Below are positions 1-8,315 of a DNA stretch of 41,657 nucleotides, piece after piece. The notes beneath the pieces are model-generated. The model saw nothing but the letters and a program-made list of their open reading frames with translations, made no database searches and was not told the DNA's origin. The position numbers and the translations under genes were made by a program. How positions within the stretch are numbered: the first letter of the stretch is position 1; each line of letters opens with the position of its first letter. The stretch is from Spyradocola merdavium (lineage in GTDB: Bacteria > Bacillota > Clostridia > Christensenellales > UBA1750): contig DVIM01000136.1 in the NCBI GenBank assembly GCA_018711265.1, positions 1 to 41,657 on the forward strand. Reading direction: 5' to 3'.

Positions 1-357
1 AAAACGGGCTGCTTTTTGGACCCGCCGCGCAGAAGGCCACAAAAAGCGGAAAGCCCTTTTCTTATCATCAAAGGGCAGGCGCTTGCATCAATAGAAAAGA
101 CAGAGTCCGTTAAAGCGCGGGGAGCGGCAAAAAAATCGTTCAATGTAAATTTAAGGTTAATCGACGGATTGGGAGCAATCTTGATAGATACATAAAATTT
201 ATGCAGAATAAAGCATTTTCTGCCGATTTCCCTTGGGCAAATTGCGTAAAAATAATTTTAAAAAACTATTGAAATTGTGGAAAGTATATGCTATCATTTA
301 GATATCCCAACCCGAGCCCGACCGGGAGGACAACCCAATACAAAGGAGGAAACCAGA
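1..357. other. AT-richer region upstream of first solute-binding protein; no gene seen
   Basis: This stretch is much richer in A and T than the genes after it and holds no convincing reading frame with a ribosome binding site. Its 3' part carries the promoter of the first solute-binding protein, annotated separately. A short inverted repeat (gattg/caatc) lies near 165-178. The first bases may be the edge of an upstream gene's terminator, but the window starts too late to tell. Confidence 0.6.
269..297 (+). promoter_or_regulatory. Sigma-A promoter of solute-binding protein 1
   Basis: A TTGAAA -35 box (269-274), a 17-bp spacer and a TATCAT -10 box (292-297) are visible. TGC directly precedes the -10 box, which makes an extended -10. 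The start codon lies about 60 bases downstream. Confidence 0.75.
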
Positions 358-1944
358 ATGATCAAAAAGATCACCGCGTTGTTCATGGTTTTGGTGATGG
401 TTCTGGCCATGACGGCCTGCACGACCACCGAGACGCCTGCGGACTCCCCCGCCGCGACCGACGGAACCGCGGAAACGCCTGCGGAGAGCGCCGGCAAAGC
501 GCCTGCCGCCTCCGGCGACGTCCCGACGCTGGTTTACTACGAGTTCGGCAACCAGGACGTCAACGTCCGCACGGATGTCCAGAACGCGATCAATGCCTAC
601 ATCGAGCCGCTGATCGGTGCGCATATCGAGTTCCAGATCATCTCCTCCGGCGACTGGAGCCAGAAGGCCCTGACGGCCCTCCAGTCCGGCGAGAAGGTCG
701 ACATCTTCTTCACCGCCGACTGGCTGAGCTACGTCCGCTCCATTTCTCAGGGCCTGTTCACCCCCCTCAACGACGACGAAGGCCCCAACGGCAACCTGCT
801 GGAGCAGTACGGCCAGGGCATCCTGGAAAGCCTGAACCCCGCGTTCATCACCGGCACCCAGTTTGACGGCGTGAACTACGCGGTCCCCACCAACAAGGAG
901 CTGTGCGTTCCCATGGGCTGGGTCTACAACGTCAAGGCCGCGGAAGAAGTCGGCATGGACCCCAGCACCATCACCTGCGCGGCGGACTTTGAGCCCTACC
1001 TGGCGGCCTACAAGGAGCTCTATCCCACCCAATACCCGTATCTGACGGACGGTTCCTGGGGTGATTCTCCCTGGGTCCCCGGCGCGGTTTCCAACCTGAA
1101 CGGCGATCTGATCTCGATGCTGCAGGAATGCGATGAGAACGGCAACTTTGACGAGACTTGGTATTCCGTTTGGGAGACAGATTATAACCGTGAACAGGCT
1201 GAGCTGATGTACAAGTGGATGCAGGCTGGGTATATTGACCCGGATTCCTCTCTTTCCACGTATGCTACTACAGACACCTTCAATGCTGGAAACTTCCTGG
1301 TTATCCCGCAGCCCCTGAAGGGCAACAACATCAAGGGCCAGGAGCTGGTCAACGCCTCCGGTAACCCGGACCTTGAGGTCAACGAGATCTACGGCCAGGG
1401 CAAGTATGTCGTGACCACCCACTCCGGCGGCTCCATGCTCGCCATCCCCGTCACCTCCGAGAACCCGGTCAAGGCCATGCAGTACATCAACCTCATGCAC
1501 ACCGACACCGAGCTGCTGGACATGATGCTCTACGGCGTGCCCGAGACCATGTGGACCTTTGCCGAGGACGGCCGCGTTGAGATCCTGGATTCCCAGTGGT
1601 ACAGCGCGCACGGCGGCGCCTGGACCATGGGCAACACCGTCATCCAGGACGTCACCACCATCGAGGATCCCGAGAAGAACAAGCTCCTCCAGGAGTACTC
1701 CGAGGACGCGATCCCGCATCCCACACTGGGCTTCCGCTACGTCTGCCCGACTGAGCTGGAGAGCCAGTGGGCCGCCGTCAACAACGTCCAGGATGCAAAT
1801 AACCGCGCGCTGCTGACTGGCGCCGTAGACCCTGCTACGATCCCCTCCTACGTCGAGCAGCTCAACGCCGCCGGCCTGCAGGACATCAAGGCAGACATTG
1901 AGGCGCAGTACGCGGAGTGGAAGACCACCCAGACCGCGGAATAA
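358..1944 (+). CDS. Lipoprotein solute-binding protein, DUF3502 type (paralogue 1 of 3)
   Basis: This 528-residue protein is the extracytoplasmic receptor of an ABC transporter, probably for a carbohydrate or oligosaccharide. The start at 358 follows AAAGGAGG and gives a classic lipoprotein signal (MIKK, hydrophobic core, AMTAC with Cys21). An Ala/Thr/Glu/Pro linker runs to about residue 60. The body is a type-1 solute-binding fold, and the last ~150 residues fit DUF3502 (GFRY, then NNV, then LLTGAVDPAT). Upstream codons in the same frame lack a ribosome binding site and a signal peptide. It has its own promoter and terminator, and no permease or ATPase gene lies in the window. Bases of roughly 1140-1310 use markedly more A/T-ending codons than the rest of the gene. 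The ligand is unknown. Confidence 0.92.
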   Translation: MIKKITALFMVLVMVLAMTACTTTETPADSPAATDGTAETPAESAGKAPAASGDVPTLVYYEFGNQDVNVRTDVQNAINAYIEPLIGAHIEFQIISSGDWSQKALTALQSGEKVDIFFTADWLSYVRSISQGLFTPLNDDEGPNGNLLEQYGQGILESLNPAFITGTQFDGVNYAVPTNKELCVPMGWVYNVKAAEEVGMDPSTITCAADFEPYLAAYKELYPTQYPYLTDGSWGDSPWVPGAVSNLNGDLISMLQECDENGNFDETWYSVWETDYNREQAELMYKWMQAGYIDPDSSLSTYATTDTFNAGNFLVIPQPLKGNNIKGQELVNASGNPDLEVNEIYGQGKYVVTTHSGGSMLAIPVTSENPVKAMQYINLMHTDTELLDMMLYGVPETMWTFAEDGRVEILDSQWYSAHGGAWTMGNTVIQDVTTIEDPEKNKLLQEYSEDAIPHPTLGFRYVCPTELESQWAAVNNVQDANNRALLTGAVDPATIPSYVEQLNAAGLQDIKADIEAQYAEWKTTQTAE

Positions 1945-1984
1945 GACGCAGAAGTTTTTCCTCCTTACGAAAAGAGTGTTACAG

Positions 1985-2026
1985 GGCAGCAGCCCCGCGC
2001 AAAGCGCGGGGCTGCTGCCAATTTTT
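1985..2026 (+). terminator. Intrinsic terminator after solute-binding protein 1
   Basis: A perfect 16-bp stem (1985-2000 with 2004-2019) with loop AAA is followed by ATTTTT. Confidence 0.93.
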
Positions 2027-2245
2027 GCAGGAAAGGCCGTGGATTTCGGGAGATTTTTTTATATAAACATAATAATTGTTACGTACAAAAGGAAATGAAA
2101 GCATAAAGAAATTTACCGAGAATTCATCTTTCGGGGGACTCGAACCCTGGCCGCCGGGGGGAGAAGTTGGGAATATCCGCAATATCAAGGGGAAAAATCT
2201 TATACAAGTCGCACAAAAAAATTTCAAAGAGAATTAAAAAGCATA
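2027..2245. other. Intergenic, AT-rich, no gene seen
   Basis: No supported gene is found between the terminator and the next promoter. A short tRNA T-arm-like string on the minus strand near 2131-2152 is not part of a foldable tRNA. Confidence 0.55.
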
Positions 2246-2274
2246 TTGCATTTGTAAAGGAAACGTGTTAGGAT
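2246..2274 (+). promoter_or_regulatory. Sigma-A promoter of solute-binding protein 2
   Basis: A TTGCAT -35 box (2246-2251), a 17-bp spacer and a TAGGAT -10 box (2269-2274) preceded by TGT (extended -10). The layout matches the promoters of paralogues 1 and 3. Confidence 0.65.
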
Positions 2275-2295
2275 TAATACCGTAAACGGACCCTG

Positions 2296-2323
2296 CCCGG
2301 CGGCTGCCCTTTCAGCGGTCGGG
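2296..2323 (+). promoter_or_regulatory. GC-rich hairpin in the 5' leader of solute-binding protein 2
   Basis: An 11-position stem (2296-2306 with 2313-2323), with one G-G mismatch and one G-U pair, closes a six-base loop. It lies between the promoter and the ribosome binding site. It has no T tract, so mRNA stabilisation or start-site insulation is more likely than termination. Confidence 0.45.
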
Positions 2324-2354
2324 ACGGAACCAAACACTCTAAGGAGGAATTCAC

Positions 2355-4049
2355 ATGACCAAGAAGATCGTGGCGTTGCTCATGGCTTTGGTCCTCGTCT
2401 TCGCGATGACCGCCTGTTCAACGACCGAGACTCCTGCGGAATCTCCTGCTGCGACCGACGGCGGCAGCGAGCCCGCCGCGACGGACGACGGCGCCGCTGA
2501 GGAGGCCCCGGCGGCTTCCGGCGATGTCTACACCCTGACCTACTACATGTACGGCATGCAGGACAACGCCGTGCGCGAGTCCGTTCAGGAAGCCATCAAC
2601 GCGCACGTCGAGCCCCTGATCGGTGCGAACATCAACTTCGTCGTCGTCTCCGCCGGTGACTGGAACGCTCGTGCGGTCACCGCTCTGCAGGCTGGCGAGA
2701 AGATCGATATCTTCTTCACTGCGGACTGGCAGGGCTACGTCAACGAAGTGACCCGCAACCTGCTCCTGCCCCTGAACGATGACAACGGCGCCAACGGCAA
2801 CCTGCTGGAGCAGTACGGCCAGGGCATTCTGGAGACCCTGAACCCCGCGTTCATCACCGGTACCCAGATCAACGGCGTCAACTATGCGGTCCCCACCAAC
2901 AAGGAGCTGTGCGTTCCCATGGGCTTCATCGTCAACATGGACGCCGCGAACGAAGTTGGTCTGACCGACCCCGCCACGCAGATCACCTGCCTGGAGGACT
3001 TTGAGCCCTACCTGGCGGCCTACAAGGAGCTCCATCCCGAGCAGTACGGCTACCTGAACGACGGCGGCTGGGGCGACGAGCCCTGGGTTGCCAACCAGGT
3101 CAACGGCCTGACCGGTAACCTGATCGCCCAGAAGTATGACCCCGATGAGAACGGCGTCTTTGACGAGACCTGGTACTCCGTTTGGGAGACCGAGGAGAAC
3201 CGCAATCACGTCAACACCATGTACAAGTGGTTCCAGGCTGGCTACATCCATCCCGACAGCCCCCTGTCCACCTTCGACGTCAACACCAGCGCGCCCTTCG
3301 CGGCTGGCGAGTGGCTGTTCATCTCCGCTCCTCTGAAGGGCGAGAACATCAAGGCCCAGGAGATGATGATCACCTCCGGTAACCTCGACCTCAACCTCCA
3401 GGAAGTCTACATGCAGGGCAAGGTCATGATCACGACCCACGCCGGCGGCTCCATGCTCGCCATCCCGCAGACGAGCGAAAACCCGGTCAAGGCCATGCAG
3501 TACATCAACCTCATGCACACCGACACCGAGCTGCTTGACATGATGCTCTTCGGCGTCCAGGGCGAGCAGTGGGAGTTCGCCGAGGATGGCCGCGTCGAGC
3601 TGCTCGACCCGTCCTGGTACGGCGTGCACGGCGGCGCTTGGACCATGGGTAACACCGCGATCCAGGATGTCACCACGGACGAAGATCCCGAGAAGAACCA
3701 GAAGCTGCAGGAGTACTCTGCGGACGCGATCCCGCACGTCGCCCTTGGTTTCCGCTACATCGTTCCCACCGAGCTGGAGAACCAGCTGGCGGCTGTCGTC
3801 AACGTGCAGGATGCCATGAACCGCTCGCTGCTGACCGGTGCTGTGGATCCCGCTACCACGCTGGACCAGTACGTCGCCGATCTGAAGGCCGCTGGCCTGG
3901 ATGATCTGAAGGCGGACATCGAGCGTCAGTACGCGGAGTGGAAGGCTGCCACCGGCGCCACCACCGAGACGCCCGCGGAGAGCACCGCCGCTGAGGAGAC
4001 CGCTGCTGCGGAAGCGACTGCGGCCCCTGAGGAGAGCGCGGCTGCGTAA
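2355..4049 (+). CDS. Lipoprotein solute-binding protein, DUF3502 type (paralogue 2 of 3)
   Basis: This 564-residue ABC receptor lipoprotein is closely similar to its upstream neighbour over the whole body. Shared segments include GEKIDIFFTADW, TNKELCVPMG and LLTGAVDPAT. The ATG at 2355 follows AAGGAGG; the lipobox is AMTAC with Cys21. Unlike paralogue 1 it ends in a low-complexity tail of about 40 residues rich in Ala, Glu and Thr. The acidic, flexible tail is odd for a solute-binding protein, whose C-terminus normally packs on the fold. It has its own promoter and terminator. The ligand cannot be read from the sequence; a glycan-derived sugar is the family-level guess. Confidence 0.92.
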   Translation: MTKKIVALLMALVLVFAMTACSTTETPAESPAATDGGSEPAATDDGAAEEAPAASGDVYTLTYYMYGMQDNAVRESVQEAINAHVEPLIGANINFVVVSAGDWNARAVTALQAGEKIDIFFTADWQGYVNEVTRNLLLPLNDDNGANGNLLEQYGQGILETLNPAFITGTQINGVNYAVPTNKELCVPMGFIVNMDAANEVGLTDPATQITCLEDFEPYLAAYKELHPEQYGYLNDGGWGDEPWVANQVNGLTGNLIAQKYDPDENGVFDETWYSVWETEENRNHVNTMYKWFQAGYIHPDSPLSTFDVNTSAPFAAGEWLFISAPLKGENIKAQEMMITSGNLDLNLQEVYMQGKVMITTHAGGSMLAIPQTSENPVKAMQYINLMHTDTELLDMMLFGVQGEQWEFAEDGRVELLDPSWYGVHGGAWTMGNTAIQDVTTDEDPEKNQKLQEYSADAIPHVALGFRYIVPTELENQLAAVVNVQDAMNRSLLTGAVDPATTLDQYVADLKAAGLDDLKADIERQYAEWKAATGATTETPAESTAAEETAAAEATAAPEESAAA

Positions 4050-4077
4050 CCGCTGCGATCCCAACGCTGAATCCATG

Positions 4078-4118
4078 CTGTTCCCGGAGAGGATTCCCTC
4101 TCCGGGAACAGTTTTTTT
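4078..4118 (+). terminator. Intrinsic terminator after solute-binding protein 2
   Basis: A perfect 15-bp stem (4078-4092 with 4097-4111) with loop ATTC is followed by seven T. Confidence 0.96.
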
Positions 4119-4517
4119 GTGCGCGCGCAGGCCCGGCGCTGCGAAAACGGAAGGTTAATTTTTTGTTATGTAAACGCAGCCATGGTTTTGAAACGGAAAA
4201 TTCATAGATGTCCGCCCAGGTAGGGAGCGGCTCCTGGGCGAGAGGGATGGGAGACACAAAGTTTTTTTTGAAATGCAGTGGGAGCAGATGCGGAAAAATG
4301 GGGGAAAATGATTCTGACATAATCATTATATTTTCCAAATCATGCAAGAAGGAGCAAAGTCATGCAAAGACCTGAAAATCGTTCTGAATTCAAAACTATG
4401 TTAAATCCGATTGAGCACTGTTTCGCGCATGTAAAATTATGAGATGTGTGGAAGTTTTTCGTCCACAATTTGGACAGAATCCACAAAAAATGGCGCAAAT
4501 TGTGCTTAACAAAGGTG
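4119..4517. other. Long AT-rich intergenic region, no gene seen
   Basis: About 400 bases without a supported gene. The only clear structure is an 8-bp inverted repeat (4213-4220 with 4233-4240) without a T tract. A minus-strand frame across 4340-4552 lacks a ribosome binding site and recognisable protein character. Confidence 0.55.
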
Positions 4518-4546
4518 TTGCAAACTGTTATGAGAGGTGGTATAAT
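4518..4546 (+). promoter_or_regulatory. Strong sigma-A promoter of solute-binding protein 3
   Basis: A TTGCAA -35 box (4518-4523), a 17-bp spacer and a consensus TATAAT -10 box (4541-4546) preceded by TGG (extended -10). It is the closest to consensus of the three paralogue promoters. Confidence 0.85.
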
Positions 4547-4568
4547 CACCATCGTTCAAAGGGAGCAC

Positions 4569-4590
4569 TCTCGGGGGAATGCGCCCGAGA
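4569..4590 (+). promoter_or_regulatory. Hairpin in the 5' leader of solute-binding protein 3
   Basis: A 7-bp stem (4569-4575 with 4584-4590) closes an eight-base loop. It sits at the expected 5' end of the mRNA, in the same relative place as the paralogue 2 leader hairpin. Confidence 0.4.
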
Positions 4591-4628
4591 CGAGCTTTGC
4601 AAGAGCGAATTCTAAGGAGGAAAAGGAC

Positions 4629-6377
4629 ATGACCAAGAAGATTCTTGCGTTGGTTCTGGCGCTGGTCATGGTGTTCGCGATGACCGCCTGCACCAGCACG
4701 GAAGAGCCCGCCGAGTCTCCGGCCGCTACGGACGATGCCGGCACGGAAAGCACCGAGCCCACCGCCAGCGCCGATTCCGGCGAAGTTGTCAACCTGCTCT
4801 ATTATGAGATCGGCAACCAGGACACCAACTCTCGCGAGGCGGTCCAGGAGGCGATCAACGCTTACATCGAGCCGCTGATCGGCGCGAACGTCGAGTTCCG
4901 CATCGTCAGCTGGGCGGACTGGGATTCCCGCGCGCTGACCGCTCTGCAGTCCGGCGAGGAAATCGACCTGTTCTTCACCGCGGACTGGAAGCAGTATACC
5001 CGCTCCGTCATGCAGGGCCTGTTCACCGCGCTGAACGATGACAACGGCGCCTACGGCAACCTGCTGGAGACCTACGGCCAGGACATCACCAACAGCCTGA
5101 ACCCGCTGTTCATCACCGGTACCCAGATCGACGGCATCAACTACGCGGTGCCCGTCAACAAGGAGCTGGCTGTGCCGAACGGCTACATCGTCAACCTCGA
5201 CGCGGCTGAGGAAGTCGGCATGGATCCCACCACGATCACCGGCATCGCGGACCTGGAGCCCTACCTGGCTGCGTACAAGGAGCTCCATCCGGAGCAGTAC
5301 CCCTACGTCACCGACCGCCGCTGGTGCGAGGATCCCTGGAGCGAGAGCTTCGTTGCGGGCCTCAACTTCAACCTGCTGAGCACCTACCTCTCCCCCAACG
5401 AGGACGGCACCTGGGACAACACCGTCTACTCCACCTGGGAGTCTGAGGAGTACGCCTACTACGCGCAGACCATGTACGAGTACGCGCAGGCCGGTTACGT
5501 CCATCCGGACACCTCCCTGGCGCAGTACGACGCGCTGACCCAGTTCAACGCGGGTGAGTTCCTGGTCTACACGGCCCCGCTGAAGGGCAACAACATCAAG
5601 GCCCAGGAGATGAAGAACGCCTCCGGCAACCCGGACCTGAACCTCAGCGAGATCTACACGCAGCCCAAGATCGTCACCACCAACCACACCGGCGGCTCCA
5701 TGCTCGCCATCCCCGTCACCTCTGAGAACCCGGATGTCGCCATGCAGTTCATCAACATGATGTACAGCGACACCACCCTGCTGGATATGCTGGTCTTCGG
5801 CGTGCCCGAGACCATGTGGACCTTCTCCGACGACGGCCGCGTTGAGCTGATCGATACCTCTTGGTACGGCGCGCACGGCGGCGCCTGGACCTTCGGCAAC
5901 ACCGTCCTGCAGGACGTGACCGTTGACGAGGATCCCGAGAAGAACCAGCTCCTTCAGGACTACTCTGCGGACGCCGTTGCGCACCCGTCCCTGGGCTTCC
6001 GTTACAAGATGCCCGCGGAGATGGAGACCACCATCGCGTCCCTGAACAACGTCGCCGAGGGCATGAACAACGCCCTGATCTCCGGCGCTGTGGATCCCGC
6101 CACCGCTCTGCCCCAGTACATCGCGGACCTGAAGGCCGCCGGCCTTGACGAGCTGAAGGCCGATGTCCAGGCGCAGTACGACGAGTGGAGAGAGACCGTC
6201 GGCGCTGTCGAAGTGCCCGCTGCCTCTGCGGAGCCCACGGCTTCCGAGGAGCCCGCTGCCTCTGAGGAGCCTGCCGCTTCCGAGGAGCCCGCTGCTTCTG
6301 AGGCGCCCGCCGAGAGCGAGGCCCCTGCCGAGAGCGCTGAGGCCACCGAAGCTCCTGCGGAGAGCGCCGCGGCCTAA
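4629..6377 (+). CDS. Lipoprotein solute-binding protein, DUF3502 type (paralogue 3 of 3)
   Basis: This 582-residue ABC receptor lipoprotein is the most divergent of the three. The ATG at 4629 follows AAGGAGG and yields the same lipoprotein signal (AMTAC, Cys21); an upstream in-frame ATG at 4446 would precede the promoter and is not used. The middle keeps the family pattern (DLFFTADW, VNKELAVP, then GAVDPAT). The C-terminus carries a tail of about 60 residues built from Ala-Ser-Glu-Glu-Pro-Ala units. Its binding-cleft neighbourhood differs from the other two (for example VPNGYIVN against VPMG), which suggests a related but distinct ligand. No transporter partners are visible in the window. Confidence 0.92.
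   Translation: MTKKILALVLALVMVFAMTACTSTEEPAESPAATDDAGTESTEPTASADSGEVVNLLYYEIGNQDTNSREAVQEAINAYIEPLIGANVEFRIVSWADWDSRALTALQSGEEIDLFFTADWKQYTRSVMQGLFTALNDDNGAYGNLLETYGQDITNSLNPLFITGTQIDGINYAVPVNKELAVPNGYIVNLDAAEEVGMDPTTITGIADLEPYLAAYKELHPEQYPYVTDRRWCEDPWSESFVAGLNFNLLSTYLSPNEDGTWDNTVYSTWESEEYAYYAQTMYEYAQAGYVHPDTSLAQYDALTQFNAGEFLVYTAPLKGNNIKAQEMKNASGNPDLNLSEIYTQPKIVTTNHTGGSMLAIPVTSENPDVAMQFINMMYSDTTLLDMLVFGVPETMWTFSDDGRVELIDTSWYGAHGGAWTFGNTVLQDVTVDEDPEKNQLLQDYSADAVAHPSLGFRYKMPAEMETTIASLNNVAEGMNNALISGAVDPATALPQYIADLKAAGLDELKADVQAQYDEWRETVGAVEVPAASAEPTASEEPAASEEPAASEEPAASEAPAESEAPAESAEATEAPAESAAA
6222..6311 (+). repeat. Five tandem 18-bp repeats encoding an A-S-E-E-P-A tail
   Basis: Five in-frame 18-bp units (6222, 6240, 6258, 6276 and 6294) encode variants of Ala-Ser-Glu-Glu-Pro-Ala. 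Such repeats can change copy number by slippage. Confidence 0.85.
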
Positions 6378-6388
6378 CTGCCCGCTAG

Positions 6389-6425
6389 GAACCCTGCCGG
6401 ATCTATCCGGCGGGGTTCTTTCTTT
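6389..6425 (+). terminator. Intrinsic terminator after solute-binding protein 3
   Basis: A 13-bp stem (6389-6401 with 6406-6418, one G-T pair) is followed by a T-rich run. Confidence 0.88.
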
Positions 6426-6472
6426 GTGCATTGTAAAATGTCTGCCGTCCCCTAGGAAAAAGGCGGGGAATA

Positions 6473-6481
6473 TGCTATGAT
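6473..6481 (+). promoter_or_regulatory. Extended -10 promoter candidate for argS
   Basis: TGC followed directly by TATGAT (6476-6481) lies about 35 bases upstream of the argS start. No good -35 box is seen at the expected distance, so it would depend on the extended -10. Confidence 0.45.
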
Positions 6482-6515
6482 TAGGTTTGAAATGTGTTTT
6501 TAGGAGAGGTGGACT

Positions 6516-8219
6516 ATGGAATTTAAGGCGTACCTTGCCGAAAAGATCGCGGGGGCCCTGCGCGAGGCCTTCGACGCGAGCGTGGACGGAATCCCTGGCT
6601 TCCTCGAGACGCCGCCCAACCCCGAGATGGGGGACTTTGCCTTCCCCTGCTTCCGACTGTCCAAGGCGCTGCGCATGGCGCCGCCCGCCATTGCGGGCAA
6701 GCTCTCCGAGCGCATCGCGCCGGACCAGGTGATCGAGCGCGTGGAGTGCGTGGGCGGATACCTCAACTTCTTCCTGCACAAGACGGGGTATGCGCAGTCC
6801 ATCGTCGAGCGCGTTCTCGAGCAGGGCGAGCGCTACGGCTCCTCGGACGAGGGGCAGGGCCGCGTGATCTGCATCGACTACTCCTCCATCAACATCGCCA
6901 AGCGCTTCCACATCGGACACCTGTCCACCACGATGATCGGCAACGCGCTCTACAAGATCTATGAGCACCTGGGCTACAAGTGCGTGGGCATCAACCACCT
7001 GGGCGACTGGGGCACGCAGTTCGGCAAGATGATCGCCGCCTACCGCAAGTGGGGCAGCCCCGAGCAGGTCGAGCAGGGCGGCGTCAACGCCCTGACCGAG
7101 CTCTACGTCCGCTTCCACAAGGAGGCGGAAACGGACCCCGCCCTCGAGGACGAAGGCCGCCTGTGGTTTAAGAAGATCGAGGACGGCGATCCCGAGGCCC
7201 TGCGCATCTTCAACAAGTTCAAGGAGATCACCCTGAAGGACGCGCAGCGCGTCTACGACATGCTGGGCGTGCAGTTCGACTCCTACGCGGGCGAGAGCTT
7301 CTACAACGACAAGATGCAGCCCGTCATCGACGAGCTGCGGGAAAAGGGCCTGCTCAAGGAGAGCCAGGGCGCCTACGTCGTGGACCTGGAGGACGAGGGA
7401 ATGCCCCCTTGCCTGATCCTCAAGAAGGACGGCGCGACGCTCTACGCCACGCGCGACCTGGCCGCGGCCTTCTACCGCAAGAAGACCTACGACTTCTACA
7501 AGGACCTCTACGTCGTGGCCTACCAGCAGGACCTGCACTTCCGCCAGTGGTTCAAGGTCGTGGAGAAGATGGGCTACGACTGGGCCAAGGACCTGGAGCA
7601 CGTGGCCTTTGGCATGGTCTCCTACGAGGGCCGCGCCCTGTCCACGCGCGAGGGCTACGTCGTCTACCTGGACGAGCTACTCACCCGCGCGGTGGAAAAG
7701 GCGCGCGAGATCATCGAGGAGAAGAGCCCGAACCTCGCGGACAAGGACAAGGTCGCGCGCCAGGTGGGCATCGGCGCGGTCGTGTTCTTCGACCTGTTCA
7801 ACAACCGCATCAAGGACATCGACTTCCGCTGGGAGCGCGTCCTGAACTTCGACGGCGAGACCGGGCCCTACGTGCAGTACACGCACGCGCGCTGCTGCTC
7901 CGTGCTGGCCAAGGCGGGCGAGCTCTCCGCGGCGCCGGATTACGCCGCGCTGGACAACGCCGAGGCGCAGGAGGTGGTCCGCTCCCTCGAGCGCTTCCCG
8001 GAGCTGGTGCGGGAGGCCTGCCAGCGCAACGAGCCCTCGCTCCTCACGCGCTTTACGGTGGAGCTGGCGTCCAACTTCAACCGCTACTACTACGAGAACC
8101 GCATCCTCACCGAGGACGCGGCGGCCTCCGCTGCGCGCGTGAACCTGACGGCGGCCACGGCCTCCTGCCTGCGCACGGCGCTGGGCCTGATCGGCGTGGA
8201 AGCGCCGGAAAAGATGTAA
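6516..8219 (+). CDS. argS: Arginyl-tRNA synthetase
   Basis: This class I aminoacyl-tRNA synthetase (567 residues, normal length) charges tRNA-Arg with arginine in the cytoplasm. It shows an N-terminal additional domain (1-~110), the HIGH signature (132-135, in a FHIGHL context), the ArgRS-specific NHLGDWGTQFG segment just after it, and a KMSK-loop equivalent around residues 373-380 (RALSTREG; the family often has K-M-S-T-R). A C-terminal DALR anticodon-binding helical domain ends near the stop. The ATG at 6516 follows AGGAGAGG. It sits between the solute-binding protein terminator and the DUF1846 gene, with which it may share a transcript. Confidence 0.97.
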   Translation: MEFKAYLAEKIAGALREAFDASVDGIPGFLETPPNPEMGDFAFPCFRLSKALRMAPPAIAGKLSERIAPDQVIERVECVGGYLNFFLHKTGYAQSIVERVLEQGERYGSSDEGQGRVICIDYSSINIAKRFHIGHLSTTMIGNALYKIYEHLGYKCVGINHLGDWGTQFGKMIAAYRKWGSPEQVEQGGVNALTELYVRFHKEAETDPALEDEGRLWFKKIEDGDPEALRIFNKFKEITLKDAQRVYDMLGVQFDSYAGESFYNDKMQPVIDELREKGLLKESQGAYVVDLEDEGMPPCLILKKDGATLYATRDLAAAFYRKKTYDFYKDLYVVAYQQDLHFRQWFKVVEKMGYDWAKDLEHVAFGMVSYEGRALSTREGYVVYLDELLTRAVEKAREIIEEKSPNLADKDKVARQVGIGAVVFFDLFNNRIKDIDFRWERVLNFDGETGPYVQYTHARCCSVLAKAGELSAAPDYAALDNAEAQEVVRSLERFPELVREACQRNEPSLLTRFTVELASNFNRYYYENRILTEDAAASAARVNLTAATASCLRTALGLIGVEAPEKM

Positions 8220-8239
8220 GTGCGAAAAAAGAGTGGATT

Positions 8240-8268
8240 GGGGAGCGCCGTCGCTCGCGGCGTTCCCC
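8240..8268 (+). other. GC-rich hairpin between argS and the DUF1846 gene
   Basis: An 11-bp stem (8240-8250 with 8258-8268, one G-T pair) with a seven-base loop. It is followed only by a mixed TGCTTGTT, so it may be a weak terminator or an mRNA processing/stability element. Confidence 0.5.
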
Positions 8269-8315
8269 TGCTTGTTGGAAAGTGTTTTGGTTTCCCGACG
8301 GGGAGGGGGAGAAAC

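Noticed and set aside
2131..2152. tRNA T-arm-like string (GGGTTCGAGTCCC) on the minus strand
   Set aside because: Only three of five T-stem pairs form, and no acceptor, D or anticodon arm can be drawn around it, so it is not a tRNA gene.
1979..2227. Minus-strand 82-codon frame after solute-binding protein 1
   Set aside because: It lacks a ribosome binding site and its end crosses the terminator stem.
4340..4552. Minus-strand 70-codon frame in the long intergenic region
   Set aside because: No ribosome binding site or family likeness, and it overlaps the promoter of solute-binding protein 3.
4506..7601. Minus-strand open frame across solute-binding protein 3 and argS
   Set aside because: It runs antisense through two certain genes and a terminator and has no recognisable domains.
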